Virus record (IMG/VR): IMGVR_UViG_3300045539_000124
Coordinates: 1 to 46,666 of that record
Origin: a virus
Reading direction: 5' to 3' (one strand)
DNA length: 46,666 bases
The position numbers were made by a program, and so were the translations under genes. Each line of letters starts with the position of its first letter. Within the stretch, counting starts at the first letter, position 1. The notes below the pieces were generated by a model. It did not search any database. It was not told the DNA's origin and was given only the letters and a program-made list of their open reading frames with translations. Shown one piece after another: positions 16,196-26,000 of this stretch.

Positions 16196-17041
16196 ATGAG
16201 TGTTATTATTATTGGTGGTAAAAAAGTAGGTATTGTTAATTCAACAGTTTCTGGTGTTAAAACATTTCAAGGTTTTAAAAGAAGTGGTGATATTAAATTT
16301 AGTCTTAGTGGTAATAAATATGTACAAGAAGCTATTGATGCATTTAATTTATATTCAAAATATGGTAGTAATAAAGTTAGTGATAGTAAATTAGTTACTG
16401 AACATTTAACATATTTTCTTCACGCTTTTGATATAGTTTCAGGTCATGAAGGTGGTTTTGATTCTTATAATACATATGATGCAGGTGGATTATCATTAGG
16501 TACAATACAATTTGCTTTAACTAGTGGTTATATTGGTGATATGTTAAATGAAATGCAAAGTGGTTTGGGTGATGAAGTAGATAAACTTTTTACAAATAAA
16601 GGACCTTTTGTTGAAGATATTGATTTAACTAATAGATTGAATAAAGATATATGTGAAAAAATATTAAATGTATCTAGTATTAGTAATTCTATTAAAATAC
16701 AATTAAAATATGTTATACAAAAATTTTATGATGAAAGTTATGGTTTATTTTTAAAATTAGTTAAACCAAAAATAAAGATTGAAAATAATAATAATTTGTT
16801 TGTATATGCAAATGCATTTATGTTTGATATGAATGTTAATAGAGGTAATTTAGGTCCTTTTAAAGAAGAAGTTTTAGCTACAATACCAAAAGATGTTTTT
16901 ACAGAAGGTACATTTATCTATAAGATGTCTGCTGGTGGTAAAGTAAAATTAAATCTACCTGAAAGAGATGCATATTGGAATGGTGTTAATCCTGGTGGTC
17001 CTTTTGGTAAGAATTTTATAGAAGGTACTTTACCAAGTTAA
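16196..17041 (+). CDS. Lysozyme/transglycosylase-like baseplate enzyme
   Basis: The 281-residue protein contains FDIVSGHEGGFDSYNTYDAG followed by GLSLGTIQF (about 78-106). A Glu (Glu85) in a Gly-rich context followed by a GxxxGxxQ segment is typical of lysozyme-fold and soluble transglycosylase active sites that cut peptidoglycan. The rest is helical, with an aromatic, Gly-rich C-terminus (RDAYWNGVNPGGPFGKNF). No signal peptide or holin is present beside it, which fits a virion enzyme used during entry better than a lysis enzyme. The exact glycosidase family is uncertain. Confidence 0.6.
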   Translation: MSVIIIGGKKVGIVNSTVSGVKTFQGFKRSGDIKFSLSGNKYVQEAIDAFNLYSKYGSNKVSDSKLVTEHLTYFLHAFDIVSGHEGGFDSYNTYDAGGLSLGTIQFALTSGYIGDMLNEMQSGLGDEVDKLFTNKGPFVEDIDLTNRLNKDICEKILNVSSISNSIKIQLKYVIQKFYDESYGLFLKLVKPKIKIENNNNLFVYANAFMFDMNVNRGNLGPFKEEVLATIPKDVFTEGTFIYKMSAGGKVKLNLPERDAYWNGVNPGGPFGKNFIEGTLPS

Positions 17042-17042
17042 A

Positions 17043-17882
17043 TTAACGTATAATATACCAATCAGTGAATTTTTTTACATGTGTGAATGTTTTACCAAAA
17101 TCATAGGTAACATAACCATTTCTTTGGCAATCACCTGCGTATAATGTTTTTTCATCACTTTGATAAAACACACTCATTGCTTTATGGAAATGTTTAAAAT
17201 CAATATTTACATATACGGTTTTTTCATTTTCACCATATATCTTTTTAACCCTTAAATCCATAATAACTTTTGATTCGTTCCATGTTTTTCCACCATCTTC
17301 TGTATATAATGTTATCGCATATCTATTAGGAATGTAACCTTTTCCATCAACAATATTACCTTGAACATTTTCATTCCAATAACTAAAACTTATCACACCT
17401 CTATTTTTATCAAAAAAATGTATACCAAAATTATCTGAATTTAGGTTCATCGCAACCATTAAATAGTCTTTATCATTTATAACATATTTTTTTAATTCTT
17501 CTGTAAACCATGTTGGTTTTGATTCATAAATATCATTTAAAACTTTTATTTCTTTTACTAAGTCACAAACAAATTTTAATGTATCTGAGCCATCATAAAT
17601 ATAAAGATTATGTTTAGTTGTAATAAAACCATAATCTTTATTTAAGAAGAAACTTTCATTACTAATATAATAACCTTCTTTTTTTGGAAAATATACTGTT
17701 TTTTTTGTTGTTACACCATTTTGTGTTGTTGTTATAATATTTTTATAACCTGCGTTTATAAATAATGTTGAATCATTTGTACGTGCATACCTTTGTGTCC
17801 AACATGTGTTTACTTTTTCAATTTGTGAATAACAATTAATTGTTATTAATAATGTTACGAGTACTAATGTTACGTTTTTCAT
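17043..17882 (-). CDS. Secreted BNR/beta-propeller-like protein
   Basis: The 279-residue protein begins with a clear signal peptide, MKNVTLVLVTLLITINCYSQ, whose end CYSQ is typical of Bacteroidota exported proteins. The mature part has sialidase-type Asp-box motifs: LYTEDGGKTWNES (about 190-202) and YVTYDFGKTFTHV near the C-terminus. Aromatic beta-strands between them suggest an incomplete beta-propeller. No catalytic residues of sialidases are evident. It is a single minus-strand gene between two structural units, with no ACTATTTA motif before it, so it looks like a host-derived cargo gene that could act in the envelope of the infected cell. Confidence 0.7.
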   Translation of the reverse strand: MKNVTLVLVTLLITINCYSQIEKVNTCWTQRYARTNDSTLFINAGYKNIITTTQNGVTTKKTVYFPKKEGYYISNESFFLNKDYGFITTKHNLYIYDGSDTLKFVCDLVKEIKVLNDIYESKPTWFTEELKKYVINDKDYLMVAMNLNSDNFGIHFFDKNRGVISFSYWNENVQGNIVDGKGYIPNRYAITLYTEDGGKTWNESKVIMDLRVKKIYGENEKTVYVNIDFKHFHKAMSVFYQSDEKTLYAGDCQRNGYVTYDFGKTFTHVKKFTDWYIIR

Positions 17883-17915
17883 ATAGTTTTTATTTATTTT
17901 CTTATATAAACGTAA

Positions 17916-17958
17916 ATTTAGAAAAAAGGTTGTATAAAATATAACCTTTTTTCTAAAT
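17916..17958 (-). terminator. Perfect 16-bp hairpin terminator after 926-residue gene
   Basis: ATTTAGAAAAAAGGTT (17916-17931) pairs perfectly with AACCTTTTTTCTAAAT (17943-17958). It begins right after the stop of the minus-strand gene at 17960. Confidence 0.7.
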
Positions 17959-17959
17959 A

Positions 17960-20740
17960 TTATTTATTATCTATAAATCCCCTGTATTTATTACTTTGAT
18001 TTATACCAACTTGTATTGTCTCTTTATTTTGTGCTTCTGTTAACCCTTTACTATTAAATGAATCTTTTGTTAATTCATTTTTAAATGTACTATTAGCATA
18101 GAAATTAGTATCAACAGCTCTTTGTAATACATCAACAGCTGTTTGCATTGATTGTCCACCTAGTACATGGAAGTTCATTGAAACATTTGCAATCATTGGT
18201 TGTACACCATGCCCTTCTGGGTTTAAATCATAAGTTTGTTCATATGTAATATCAATACTAGTTATTGCTATTTTTGTATGTAAGAAATCACCTAATCTTA
18301 AAACACATATTGGCATTTTACCAAATATACTATTTTTTCCATAATTTTCACCACCAACAATAGTTTTACCTGGTCTAACTAATTGATTTAAAAATGTTAA
18401 TCTATTATGAAAATCATATGGTGTTTGTGAATGATATGCTGGTCTAAATGAATCTCTGTATTCAAATCCTTCTAATATACTATTATCAATTTCTGAAATA
18501 CTTTTTTTGAAAGGTATCTCCCATTCTTGATAATTTTTATCATCACTTTCTTTTATAGTGTCATTTCCATTATCTGAATCCTTTTTATTTTTTATTTCAG
18601 TAACAGTTGTCGTAACATCTATTGAAGTTTCACTTGTATCACCTGCTGTTTTTATTATATCAACTAGTGCTGCGTTTCTAGAATCAATAGCATCAGATGT
18701 TGTAATTTCATTATCATTACCAGTTGCATTTTCTTCACCATTAGATGATATAGTGAATTTTATATTTCTATCACTATTAGTAAATGTAAACTTAGTATTT
18801 TTATTATCTGTTGTTGTTATAGCAACAGCTGTACTACCAACTTTTTTATTTACAAAAGTTGAATCATAAAAGTTATTACTTTCTTTAAAAACTAAACTAC
18901 TTAAAGAACTGTTTTTAATAATATATTGTACATAATTATATGCTCTTTTAAAACCTAATGTAGTATTATAATTAGAACCATATTTTTTTGATGCATTACC
19001 TTCAATAACAATTTCTAAATCTTTTGTTTCATCTTTATTTGATAAGAAATCAACAAGTACTGAATTAAATTTATCATTAAAATCAGTATTTTTACCAGTA
19101 CTTTCATAACTTGGGTCAACTTCATATAAATCATTACCAAAATAAATAATTAATTTTGCTTTTAATGGATTAACAAAATTAGTTGTAATTACTGATGATT
19201 GTGTACTCTTAATTATATTTTTTTTATTAGGTAATGGACCTTTACCTGTATTAACATTATTAAATACATTATTACAATTATCATAATAATTACTTAAATC
19301 TTGATTATTTTTAATTATAGGTGAATTAGTACCTAATGGATAATCCATTATTAATGTAAAAGATAAAGTTACATTTCTTGATGCACCTGCATAAGAAAAT
19401 ACTGGTTCTATTCTACCAATAAATCTTTGTTCATCTAATTTAGCAGCTAATTGTTCAGAAAATTTAACACCATAAAAAGGAAACCACATAACACGTCCAC
19501 CATAAGCACCTTGTTCTGAATAAGGTAAATTATCATATGATTCATGGTCAAATGCTAGGTTTTCAAATGAAAACATAAACCTTTTAAAATCTTTATGTGT
19601 ATCACCTTTTTCAGGGAACATTTTTGGTACAACGCTTTTAAATAAAACTGAATCTTTATTACCATTACCAACACTTCTTAATGCTCTTGCAAAACCTTTT
19701 GTTAAATATTCATCATTTTTAACAAAACTTCTACAATCATTTTTACCTTTCCATGTAACACCTTTTTTACTACTATCATTAAATAAAACAGTTCTATTAT
19801 CTATATTAGCACCTGCATCAGTATCTGTTTTAGTTATTTGGTGTGTATAATATAATAAACCTCTTCTAATATTATTTTCTACTGGTAATTCTTCACCCCA
19901 TACAATATTTTCATTAGAACCAAAACCATCAAATTTAATTGCATTGGTAATAGCTTTGTCATTACCTAATGTTTCAGCTAATGTAATTTCATGTACATTT
20001 TTATTTTCATCAATAAATTTTGAAACATTTGCTGTACCATTATCTATTATACTATATTTATCTGAGCTATATGAATTTCCTTTGTTATAATCATATGTTA
20101 TTCTATTTCCTAATACATTTTCACTAGTACTATCAGTAAAATTACCTAATCTACTTTTATTAATAGCAGTATCACCATAAATTCTATAAAAATTATTATT
20201 ACTTTGTGTATTAATTTCATTTTTTGTAAATTCACCTGATATATCATAATAATCTTTTGACCCAGGTATTTTTCCTACAAATGTACCTTGTACAAATTCA
20301 GCAGTATATCCAACATTTAAACCTTTTTTAATACCGTTTAATATTGTTTCAAAACTATTATCACCTCTTGTACTAATATTTGTAATAGTATAATCTTTAA
20401 ATCTATAATTACCACCTTTCCCTAATAAACCAAAACTTAATTTACTTAAAATTCCACCATTTACTATTGTATTTTTTTGTAATGCTAAATGACTATAATT
20501 ATAAAAAGCTGATATTGCTAATCTTTCTGCACCTATTTGTACAATAGCTGTATTATCTATAATAGCTTCGGCAGCACTTACTAAAAAATTTTGTCTTAAA
20601 TCAAATGAAGTATATTTTTGTACGAGATTAATTGATTTTGTTAATTCATCATTATTTAAATCATAAACTGATTGTGGTTTATAATCATTCTGTAATTCAA
20701 GAAAATCTCTGTATTTTTTACTATTAGTTAAAAGACCCAT
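17960..20740 (-). CDS. Large baseplate/tail structural protein with OmpA-like segment
   Basis: The 926-residue protein is acidic and Asn/Ser-rich. Residues about 525-640 resemble an OmpA C-terminal peptidoglycan-binding domain: LIIYFGNDLYEVD, then LEIVIEGNASKKYGSNYNTT and LGFKRAYNYVQYII, where the Arg aligns with the diaminopimelate-binding Arg. A structural region near the C-terminus (IAITSIDITYEQTYDLNPEG, then VQPMIANVSMNFHVLGGQS) has the look of a phage baseplate or tail-tube-linked domain. A Ser/Thr/Asp-rich linker separates the two. It is followed by a strong terminator and preceded by a CCTATTTA promoter variant. A hub or spike role with cell-wall binding is plausible; no T4 equivalent is assigned. 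Confidence 0.6.
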   Translation of the reverse strand: MGLLTNSKKYRDFLELQNDYKPQSVYDLNNDELTKSINLVQKYTSFDLRQNFLVSAAEAIIDNTAIVQIGAERLAISAFYNYSHLALQKNTIVNGGILSKLSFGLLGKGGNYRFKDYTITNISTRGDNSFETILNGIKKGLNVGYTAEFVQGTFVGKIPGSKDYYDISGEFTKNEINTQSNNNFYRIYGDTAINKSRLGNFTDSTSENVLGNRITYDYNKGNSYSSDKYSIIDNGTANVSKFIDENKNVHEITLAETLGNDKAITNAIKFDGFGSNENIVWGEELPVENNIRRGLLYYTHQITKTDTDAGANIDNRTVLFNDSSKKGVTWKGKNDCRSFVKNDEYLTKGFARALRSVGNGNKDSVLFKSVVPKMFPEKGDTHKDFKRFMFSFENLAFDHESYDNLPYSEQGAYGGRVMWFPFYGVKFSEQLAAKLDEQRFIGRIEPVFSYAGASRNVTLSFTLIMDYPLGTNSPIIKNNQDLSNYYDNCNNVFNNVNTGKGPLPNKKNIIKSTQSSVITTNFVNPLKAKLIIYFGNDLYEVDPSYESTGKNTDFNDKFNSVLVDFLSNKDETKDLEIVIEGNASKKYGSNYNTTLGFKRAYNYVQYIIKNSSLSSLVFKESNNFYDSTFVNKKVGSTAVAITTTDNKNTKFTFTNSDRNIKFTISSNGEENATGNDNEITTSDAIDSRNAALVDIIKTAGDTSETSIDVTTTVTEIKNKKDSDNGNDTIKESDDKNYQEWEIPFKKSISEIDNSILEGFEYRDSFRPAYHSQTPYDFHNRLTFLNQLVRPGKTIVGGENYGKNSIFGKMPICVLRLGDFLHTKIAITSIDITYEQTYDLNPEGHGVQPMIANVSMNFHVLGGQSMQTAVDVLQRAVDTNFYANSTFKNELTKDSFNSKGLTEAQNKETIQVGINQSNKYRGFIDNK

Positions 20741-20754
20741 TTTATTGTTTATTT

Positions 20755-20762
20755 TAAATAGG
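20755..20762 (-). promoter_or_regulatory. CCTATTTA variant promoter-like motif
   Basis: The minus strand reads ACCCTATTTAAAAT, ending 14 bases before the ATG of the 926-residue gene. First base differs from the ACTATTTA form. Confidence 0.4.
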
Positions 20763-20770
20763 GTAAATAA

Positions 20771-20802
20771 AAAAAACCTGAATTTTGAAGTTCAGGTTTT
20801 TA
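20771..20802 (-). terminator. Hairpin terminator after portal gene
   Basis: AAAAACCTGAA (20772-20782) pairs with TTCAGGTTTTT (20791-20801). On the minus strand the hairpin is followed by a run of T. It lies between the portal stop and the next gene's promoter-like motif. Confidence 0.72.
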
Positions 20803-20823
20803 GTAAATTAGTTATATTTATTT

Positions 20824-22587
20824 TTATTCATTCGCAAGTAAATCACCAATCATATTTTCTAACTCTACATTAAGTTTTTTACTTTTCCTAATATAATTTT
20901 CTTGAATATTTCCAGGTCCAGGTCCTATCGGTGGTTCTGGATTACCCATGTCTGGTGCATTGTCAACATTCATACCTTCTGTATTATCCATACCTGGTAT
21001 TTCATTATTATTAGCTGATTCTTCACCATTTTCATTTGGTTTATTTAATAAACTATCTGCTGAAATGATACCTTTTCTTAAATATATTTCTAATTCGTCA
21101 AATACACCTGAACGTTTAATAATTAGTGGTGCATTTTTAATTTCATCACCAACAATATTTTCAACCATTTGTTTTTTAATATCATCCATAATTTCATCAT
21201 CTGACATATTGAATAATAGTCTTTTTGCATTGGTTTCAGACATTGGTTTAATACCAGTTTCATTTGATGTTGTTAATTTTTGATATAAATCTACTTTACT
21301 AGTCCATGTTTCTACTTTTAACATATCAGATTGTGTAGAAGGATTAGTAAGAGATAATTTAAAATCTTTAATATCATTATCATCATATCCTAATAGACAA
21401 AGATGAATAATAGCTATTTTATTTAATTCTTGTATTGCTGATTGTTGTATTCTATTTACTTTTCTAGCAAATCTAACATCTAGTTGTGATAAATTTTTAC
21501 CACCACCATCTGATGCACCATCTTCTGAAAATGAAAGAAATGCTTTTGGTACACCTAATCCACAGAATAAATTATCTCTTAAATAAGTTATATCTGCAAT
21601 ATCTGACATATTATTAGCACCAGGTAATGTTTCAATTGGGTTTGGTGAACTTTCAGTTCTAGTTGCAATAAAAATATCTTGTTCAACAGTTGCTGGATTA
21701 AATTTATAATTTATTTGACCAGTAGCAGGGTCAACAATCATTGATTTTTTAAATTTAGATGCAGCTTGTTGTACCATCATAGGTATATCAGCAGGGTCTG
21801 CATTACCAACGTTTACTTTAATAACTCTTCTGTCAGCAGCTCTTGTTGCTCTGTAAATTAACATAGCATCTTCACACATTCTTAACATTCTCCATATAGT
21901 TCTTACTGGATTTAAAACAGATGAACCGTATGGTAACATTTTATCATCACCTAGTAATCTAAAATGTCCTACATTCCATAGTGCATATTCTTCATTAATA
22001 GTTTTATTAATAAATTTTGTTACAACTTTATTGTCAACAACTTTTTCTTCTCTATCAATTTCTAATGTTGTTAATTGTTTACAACCAACAACGCCTCTAT
22101 CTTTTTGTGTTAATAAGTAAATAAAATTATCACCATATTTACACATATTTCTTATCCAAAATGGTAAATTAGAATTTATATCTAATATATTGTAATATAA
22201 ATTTTCTAAATCTTTTTTAATCGTATGATTATCTGAATAAACAGTTAACATTTTACCGTTATCACCAATTGTTGTACTTTCTTCTGCATATAAATTTAAG
22301 GCTTGTGCAATTATTGGATAAGTTTCCATTAATTGATAATCTATATTTGCTGGATAACGTAATGATTGTGCTTGTAATTGTTTTGTATCAGAATCTTTGA
22401 TTAATTTATCAAATTGACTTTGAAAAAAGAAATCTTGTTGAAGTTCTAGTTTTTTTACTTCAAATTCTTCACTAGAATTTGCTGTTAATAATCCTTTTGA
22501 ATATTGTGTGTTATCTACAAAATCATTTGCATTAGCAAAACCTAATGTTTTACTTAATTTTTGATAGACTGATGTTTTATTTTCCAT
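20824..22587 (-). CDS. Portal vertex protein (T4 gp20-like)
   Basis: The 587-residue protein forms the dodecameric portal through which DNA is packaged and ejected. Characteristic T4 gp20 features are YPIIAQALNLYAEESTTIGD (about 89-108), IWRMLRMCEDAMLIYRATRA with RRVIKVNVG, the ETLPGANNMSDIADITYLR segment, and GLGVPKAFLSFSEDG with the following long helix (RFARKVNRIQQSAIQELNKI). It is a little longer than T4 gp20 (524), with the extra length in a Pro/Gly/Asn-rich C-terminal tail. The gp25-like gene is directly upstream (15 bases), so the two are probably one transcript. Confidence 0.95.
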   Translation of the reverse strand: MENKTSVYQKLSKTLGFANANDFVDNTQYSKGLLTANSSEEFEVKKLELQQDFFFQSQFDKLIKDSDTKQLQAQSLRYPANIDYQLMETYPIIAQALNLYAEESTTIGDNGKMLTVYSDNHTIKKDLENLYYNILDINSNLPFWIRNMCKYGDNFIYLLTQKDRGVVGCKQLTTLEIDREEKVVDNKVVTKFINKTINEEYALWNVGHFRLLGDDKMLPYGSSVLNPVRTIWRMLRMCEDAMLIYRATRAADRRVIKVNVGNADPADIPMMVQQAASKFKKSMIVDPATGQINYKFNPATVEQDIFIATRTESSPNPIETLPGANNMSDIADITYLRDNLFCGLGVPKAFLSFSEDGASDGGGKNLSQLDVRFARKVNRIQQSAIQELNKIAIIHLCLLGYDDNDIKDFKLSLTNPSTQSDMLKVETWTSKVDLYQKLTTSNETGIKPMSETNAKRLLFNMSDDEIMDDIKKQMVENIVGDEIKNAPLIIKRSGVFDELEIYLRKGIISADSLLNKPNENGEESANNNEIPGMDNTEGMNVDNAPDMGNPEPPIGPGPGNIQENYIRKSKKLNVELENMIGDLLANE

Positions 22588-22602
22588 TTATTAATTAAAA
22601 AA

Positions 22603-22977
22603 TTAAAATGATATTGTTAGTTGACTAGTTTCACTATAAAAATCATCTGAATATACAAAATTAATTGTTATAATCATAATATTTTCATCAGTTTTTTCAA
22701 AAACTACATTATTAATTGTAAGTTTAGGTATATATTTATTTACTGTGTTCTTTATTTCTGTTTCAATATCTGATTCAGTTAATGTATCATTTGGGTCAAA
22801 CAAGAATTTTTCTAGATTTGTTCCATAATCCCTTAACATGTATCTACTACCCTTTTTTGTTAAAATTAAAAGCATTAGATTACTTTTAATTGCATCCATT
22901 GTAATTTCATTCCTCTTTAAAAAGAAATTATTTTCAACATCATCAGTTAAAGGAAATTTAATATTTATATAAGACAT
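22603..22977 (-). CDS. Baseplate wedge protein gp25-like
   Basis: The 124-residue protein belongs to the gp25/GPW family, a conserved wedge component of contractile tails that contacts the sheath. It shows MSYINIKFPLTDD at the start, then LMLLILTKKGSRYMLRDYGTNLEKFLFDP, the highly conserved core (gp25 proteins have G-x-R-x-x-P/DFG-x-x-L), and an alternating beta C-terminus. Length is near T4 gp25 (132). It heads a minus-strand transcript that continues into the portal gene and shares a compact back-to-back promoter region with the divergent 1141-residue gene. Confidence 0.9.
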   Translation of the reverse strand: MSYINIKFPLTDDVENNFFLKRNEITMDAIKSNLMLLILTKKGSRYMLRDYGTNLEKFLFDPNDTLTESDIETEIKNTVNKYIPKLTINNVVFEKTDENIMIITINFVYSDDFYSETSQLTISF

Positions 22978-22984
22978 TATTTTT

Positions 22985-23003
22985 ACTATTTACATTAAAT
23001 AGT
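22985..23003. promoter_or_regulatory. Divergent pair of ACTATTTA motifs (palindromic)
   Basis: ACTATTTA on the plus strand (22985-22992) and on the minus strand (22996-23003) face outward in a near-perfect palindrome. Each ends 18 bases before its own start codon: 23011 plus, 22977 minus. The whole intergenic region is only 33 bases, so these are the only candidates for both promoters. Confidence 0.65.
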
Positions 23004-23010
23004 ATAACTT

Positions 23011-26000
23011 ATGTCTTTAAATAAAAATAATATTTCTTTAACTACGGTTCTTGTTAAATTAATAAAAGAAGAATTAAATAACTCTTTTATTAATGAAAAT
23101 AAATTATATCCAACAAATATAATTAATAATTTAACCAAAAAATTAGGTGATTCGTCTAACGAAACTATTAATAAGTTAGCTATTTTTGGTTTATTTAGAC
23201 AAGCACCACCTTTCAATACAATTAAAGATATTAATCAACTTCAATCACTTGAACAACTTAATGTACTTTTTAACAAATGGAAAGAATTAGCTTTAACACA
23301 CTTAATTTCAACTGATGGTCCTTTAAAAGGAAATAAAACAGCATCAATAAGTTATCTTGATGCTTATATTAATAATATAGTTTCACTAGGTAATGAAGCA
23401 AAACCATTTTCATATAGAGACACTGAAAAGACATTAATTGATGTAGCAAACAATAAAGGATGGATTAAGTCTAATGATAAATCAACTCAAACTAGTAATA
23501 TAGAATCACCAGATAAACAGGATATATTATTTGAAGATAATACTGTATTAATTGTTAAAGCACCAAGTAAAGCTAAATGTATTATGTACGGTCAAGGAAA
23601 AACTTGGTGTATATCTCAAACAGGTTTAAATATGTATAATACATATCGTATAAAAAATGGTGCTAGTATCTATTTTGTTTTAAATAAAACAAAATCAAAA
23701 GAAGATAAAGAAAGAGTGTGTGTTATACTTAGGTATAGTGGTGATAAATATGGTATAGCAGATGCAACAAATAGTGGTCAAAGGTCAGGTGGACCAGAGG
23801 TTGCTGGTCAAGGTTTTAGTTATGTTGAAAGTGAATTGCCTTGGTTGACTGGAAAAGGGCAATATTTTCCTGAAAGTAAAGTAACTAAAAGTGAAAAAGA
23901 TTATGCAAAATTTACTGACCAAAAATATATTGGTGATGATTTAGGTGATTATATAATAAATATAGCTAAAAATATGCGATTCAATAAAGAAGAAGTTGAC
24001 CCTGTTGATTTATTGAGAGATTATGTAATTAATAATGGTGTAACCTTGTCTCAATTTAAATCATTACCAGAGCCGATGAAGGTTCAGTATATTGAGATGG
24101 GTTATGGGTTAGGTGGTGAAATGGTTGAGTTGTTAAATGATACTTTAAAGGTTAGGTACGCTGTAATAGCACTAAAAAAAGATAATTATATTAATTTAAA
24201 TTGGTTTACTAATGAACAAAGAGATAGAATTTTTAATAATGTTAAAGATGTATTATCAGGTGGTATTATTAAAAAATTTATTAGTTTTGCTCCGCTTGAA
24301 CAAAGATACGATTTAGTGCAAAAAATATTCCCATTAATTAAAAATAAGTTGGATGCTGGTATAGTTGGTGAACTATTAATTCATACCCCAGAAGACCAAA
24401 AAAATAATTTATTAAATCAGGTGTTACCATTAATAAAAGATAATTTAGATACTAATATGTTTTTTAATTTACTTTTAGGTATACCATATAAACAAAGAAA
24501 TAAATTTGTTGAAGATATCTCACCATTAGTTAATTTTAATGTTGATAATATTTTTATTATTTCTAAATTATTAACATATACACCAGAAGAACAAAGAAAT
24601 ATTTTAGCCAATAGAATATTTACTTCTAATAAAGATAGTTTGAATGGTAATATGATTGGTAGATTATTAGAAAATACACCAGAAGAAAATAGATATGATT
24701 TAGTACAAGTAATATTGTCAATTGTTAAAGATAGTTTAGATTATATTTTAGTTGGTAGTTTAATAAGTTATACACCAGAAGAAGAAAAAAATAATTTAAT
24801 ACAACAAATATTTCCGTTGGTTAAAAATAAATTGGATAGTAATATGGTTGTTAATTTATTAGGTTACACATCAAAAGAAAAAAGATATGATTTAATACTA
24901 AAAATATTTCCGTTAGTTAAAGATGTATTGGATATTAGAATGATAAATATATTGTTACGTAATACACCAGAAGAAAACAAACAAGAAATTGAATCATTAA
25001 TAGATAAATATAAACAACCAGTCAATGAAAATATAGTTATTAATGAAACGATTGATGAAGCTACATATCCTGAAAATTTTGATTTAAATAAATTTAAAAA
25101 ACTTAAATCTTTTAAAGAAAGGGTAGATTATTGTAATTCAACATTAACGAAATTGGGTGCTGGTAGTTCTAGAATAGTTTATTTGGTTGATGATAAAACT
25201 GTTTTAAAACTAGCTAAGAATCAAAAAGGTATTGCACAAAATAAAGTTGAAATAGGTGCTTCGGATAAATATTATAGTAATGTTACAGCAGAAGTTTATG
25301 AATCCGATGATAATTCATTGTGGTTGGAAATGGAACTAGCTAAACCTATTAATAAAACTAGATTTAAAGAAATATTGGGTTATAGTGTTGAAGATTTTGG
25401 TAAATGGGTTACTAACTTTTGGAATGTTAATAATAGAAAGAAACCTTATTATATATTAGATAAACAAGTTGAAGAAATTATTAATGAATCGGAATTTGCT
25501 AATTCAGTTTTTTCTTTCATACAAGATTATGGTTTGTCGGTTGGTGATTTAGGTAGAATATCAACTTATGGTGAGTTTGATGGTGAAGTTAAAATTATTG
25601 ATTATGGTTTAGATGATGATGTTTTATCTAATTATTATAGAAAATTAAGTGAAGAATTTAATAATATTAATAATGAAAATAAAGAAATATTAGTAGAAAT
25701 TGAGCCAGAAGAAGTTCCAACTAAAACAATAAAATTTAGTAATCAATTAAATTCAAAACTTTGGGATAAAGATGAATTACTTAAACCAGAAGTAAGAATA
25801 GCAATTTTAAAAATAAGTAAAAAATATATTAATTCAATTGATAAAGATATTAAATTTAAAGATATTGTTTTAACTGGTTCAATTGCAAATTATAATTATA
25901 ATGAACAATCTGATTTAGATATACATATTGTTGTTGATTATAAAAATATTGGTGATGATGAAAACTTATTATTAAAATATTTCAAAGGAATTAAAGATGA

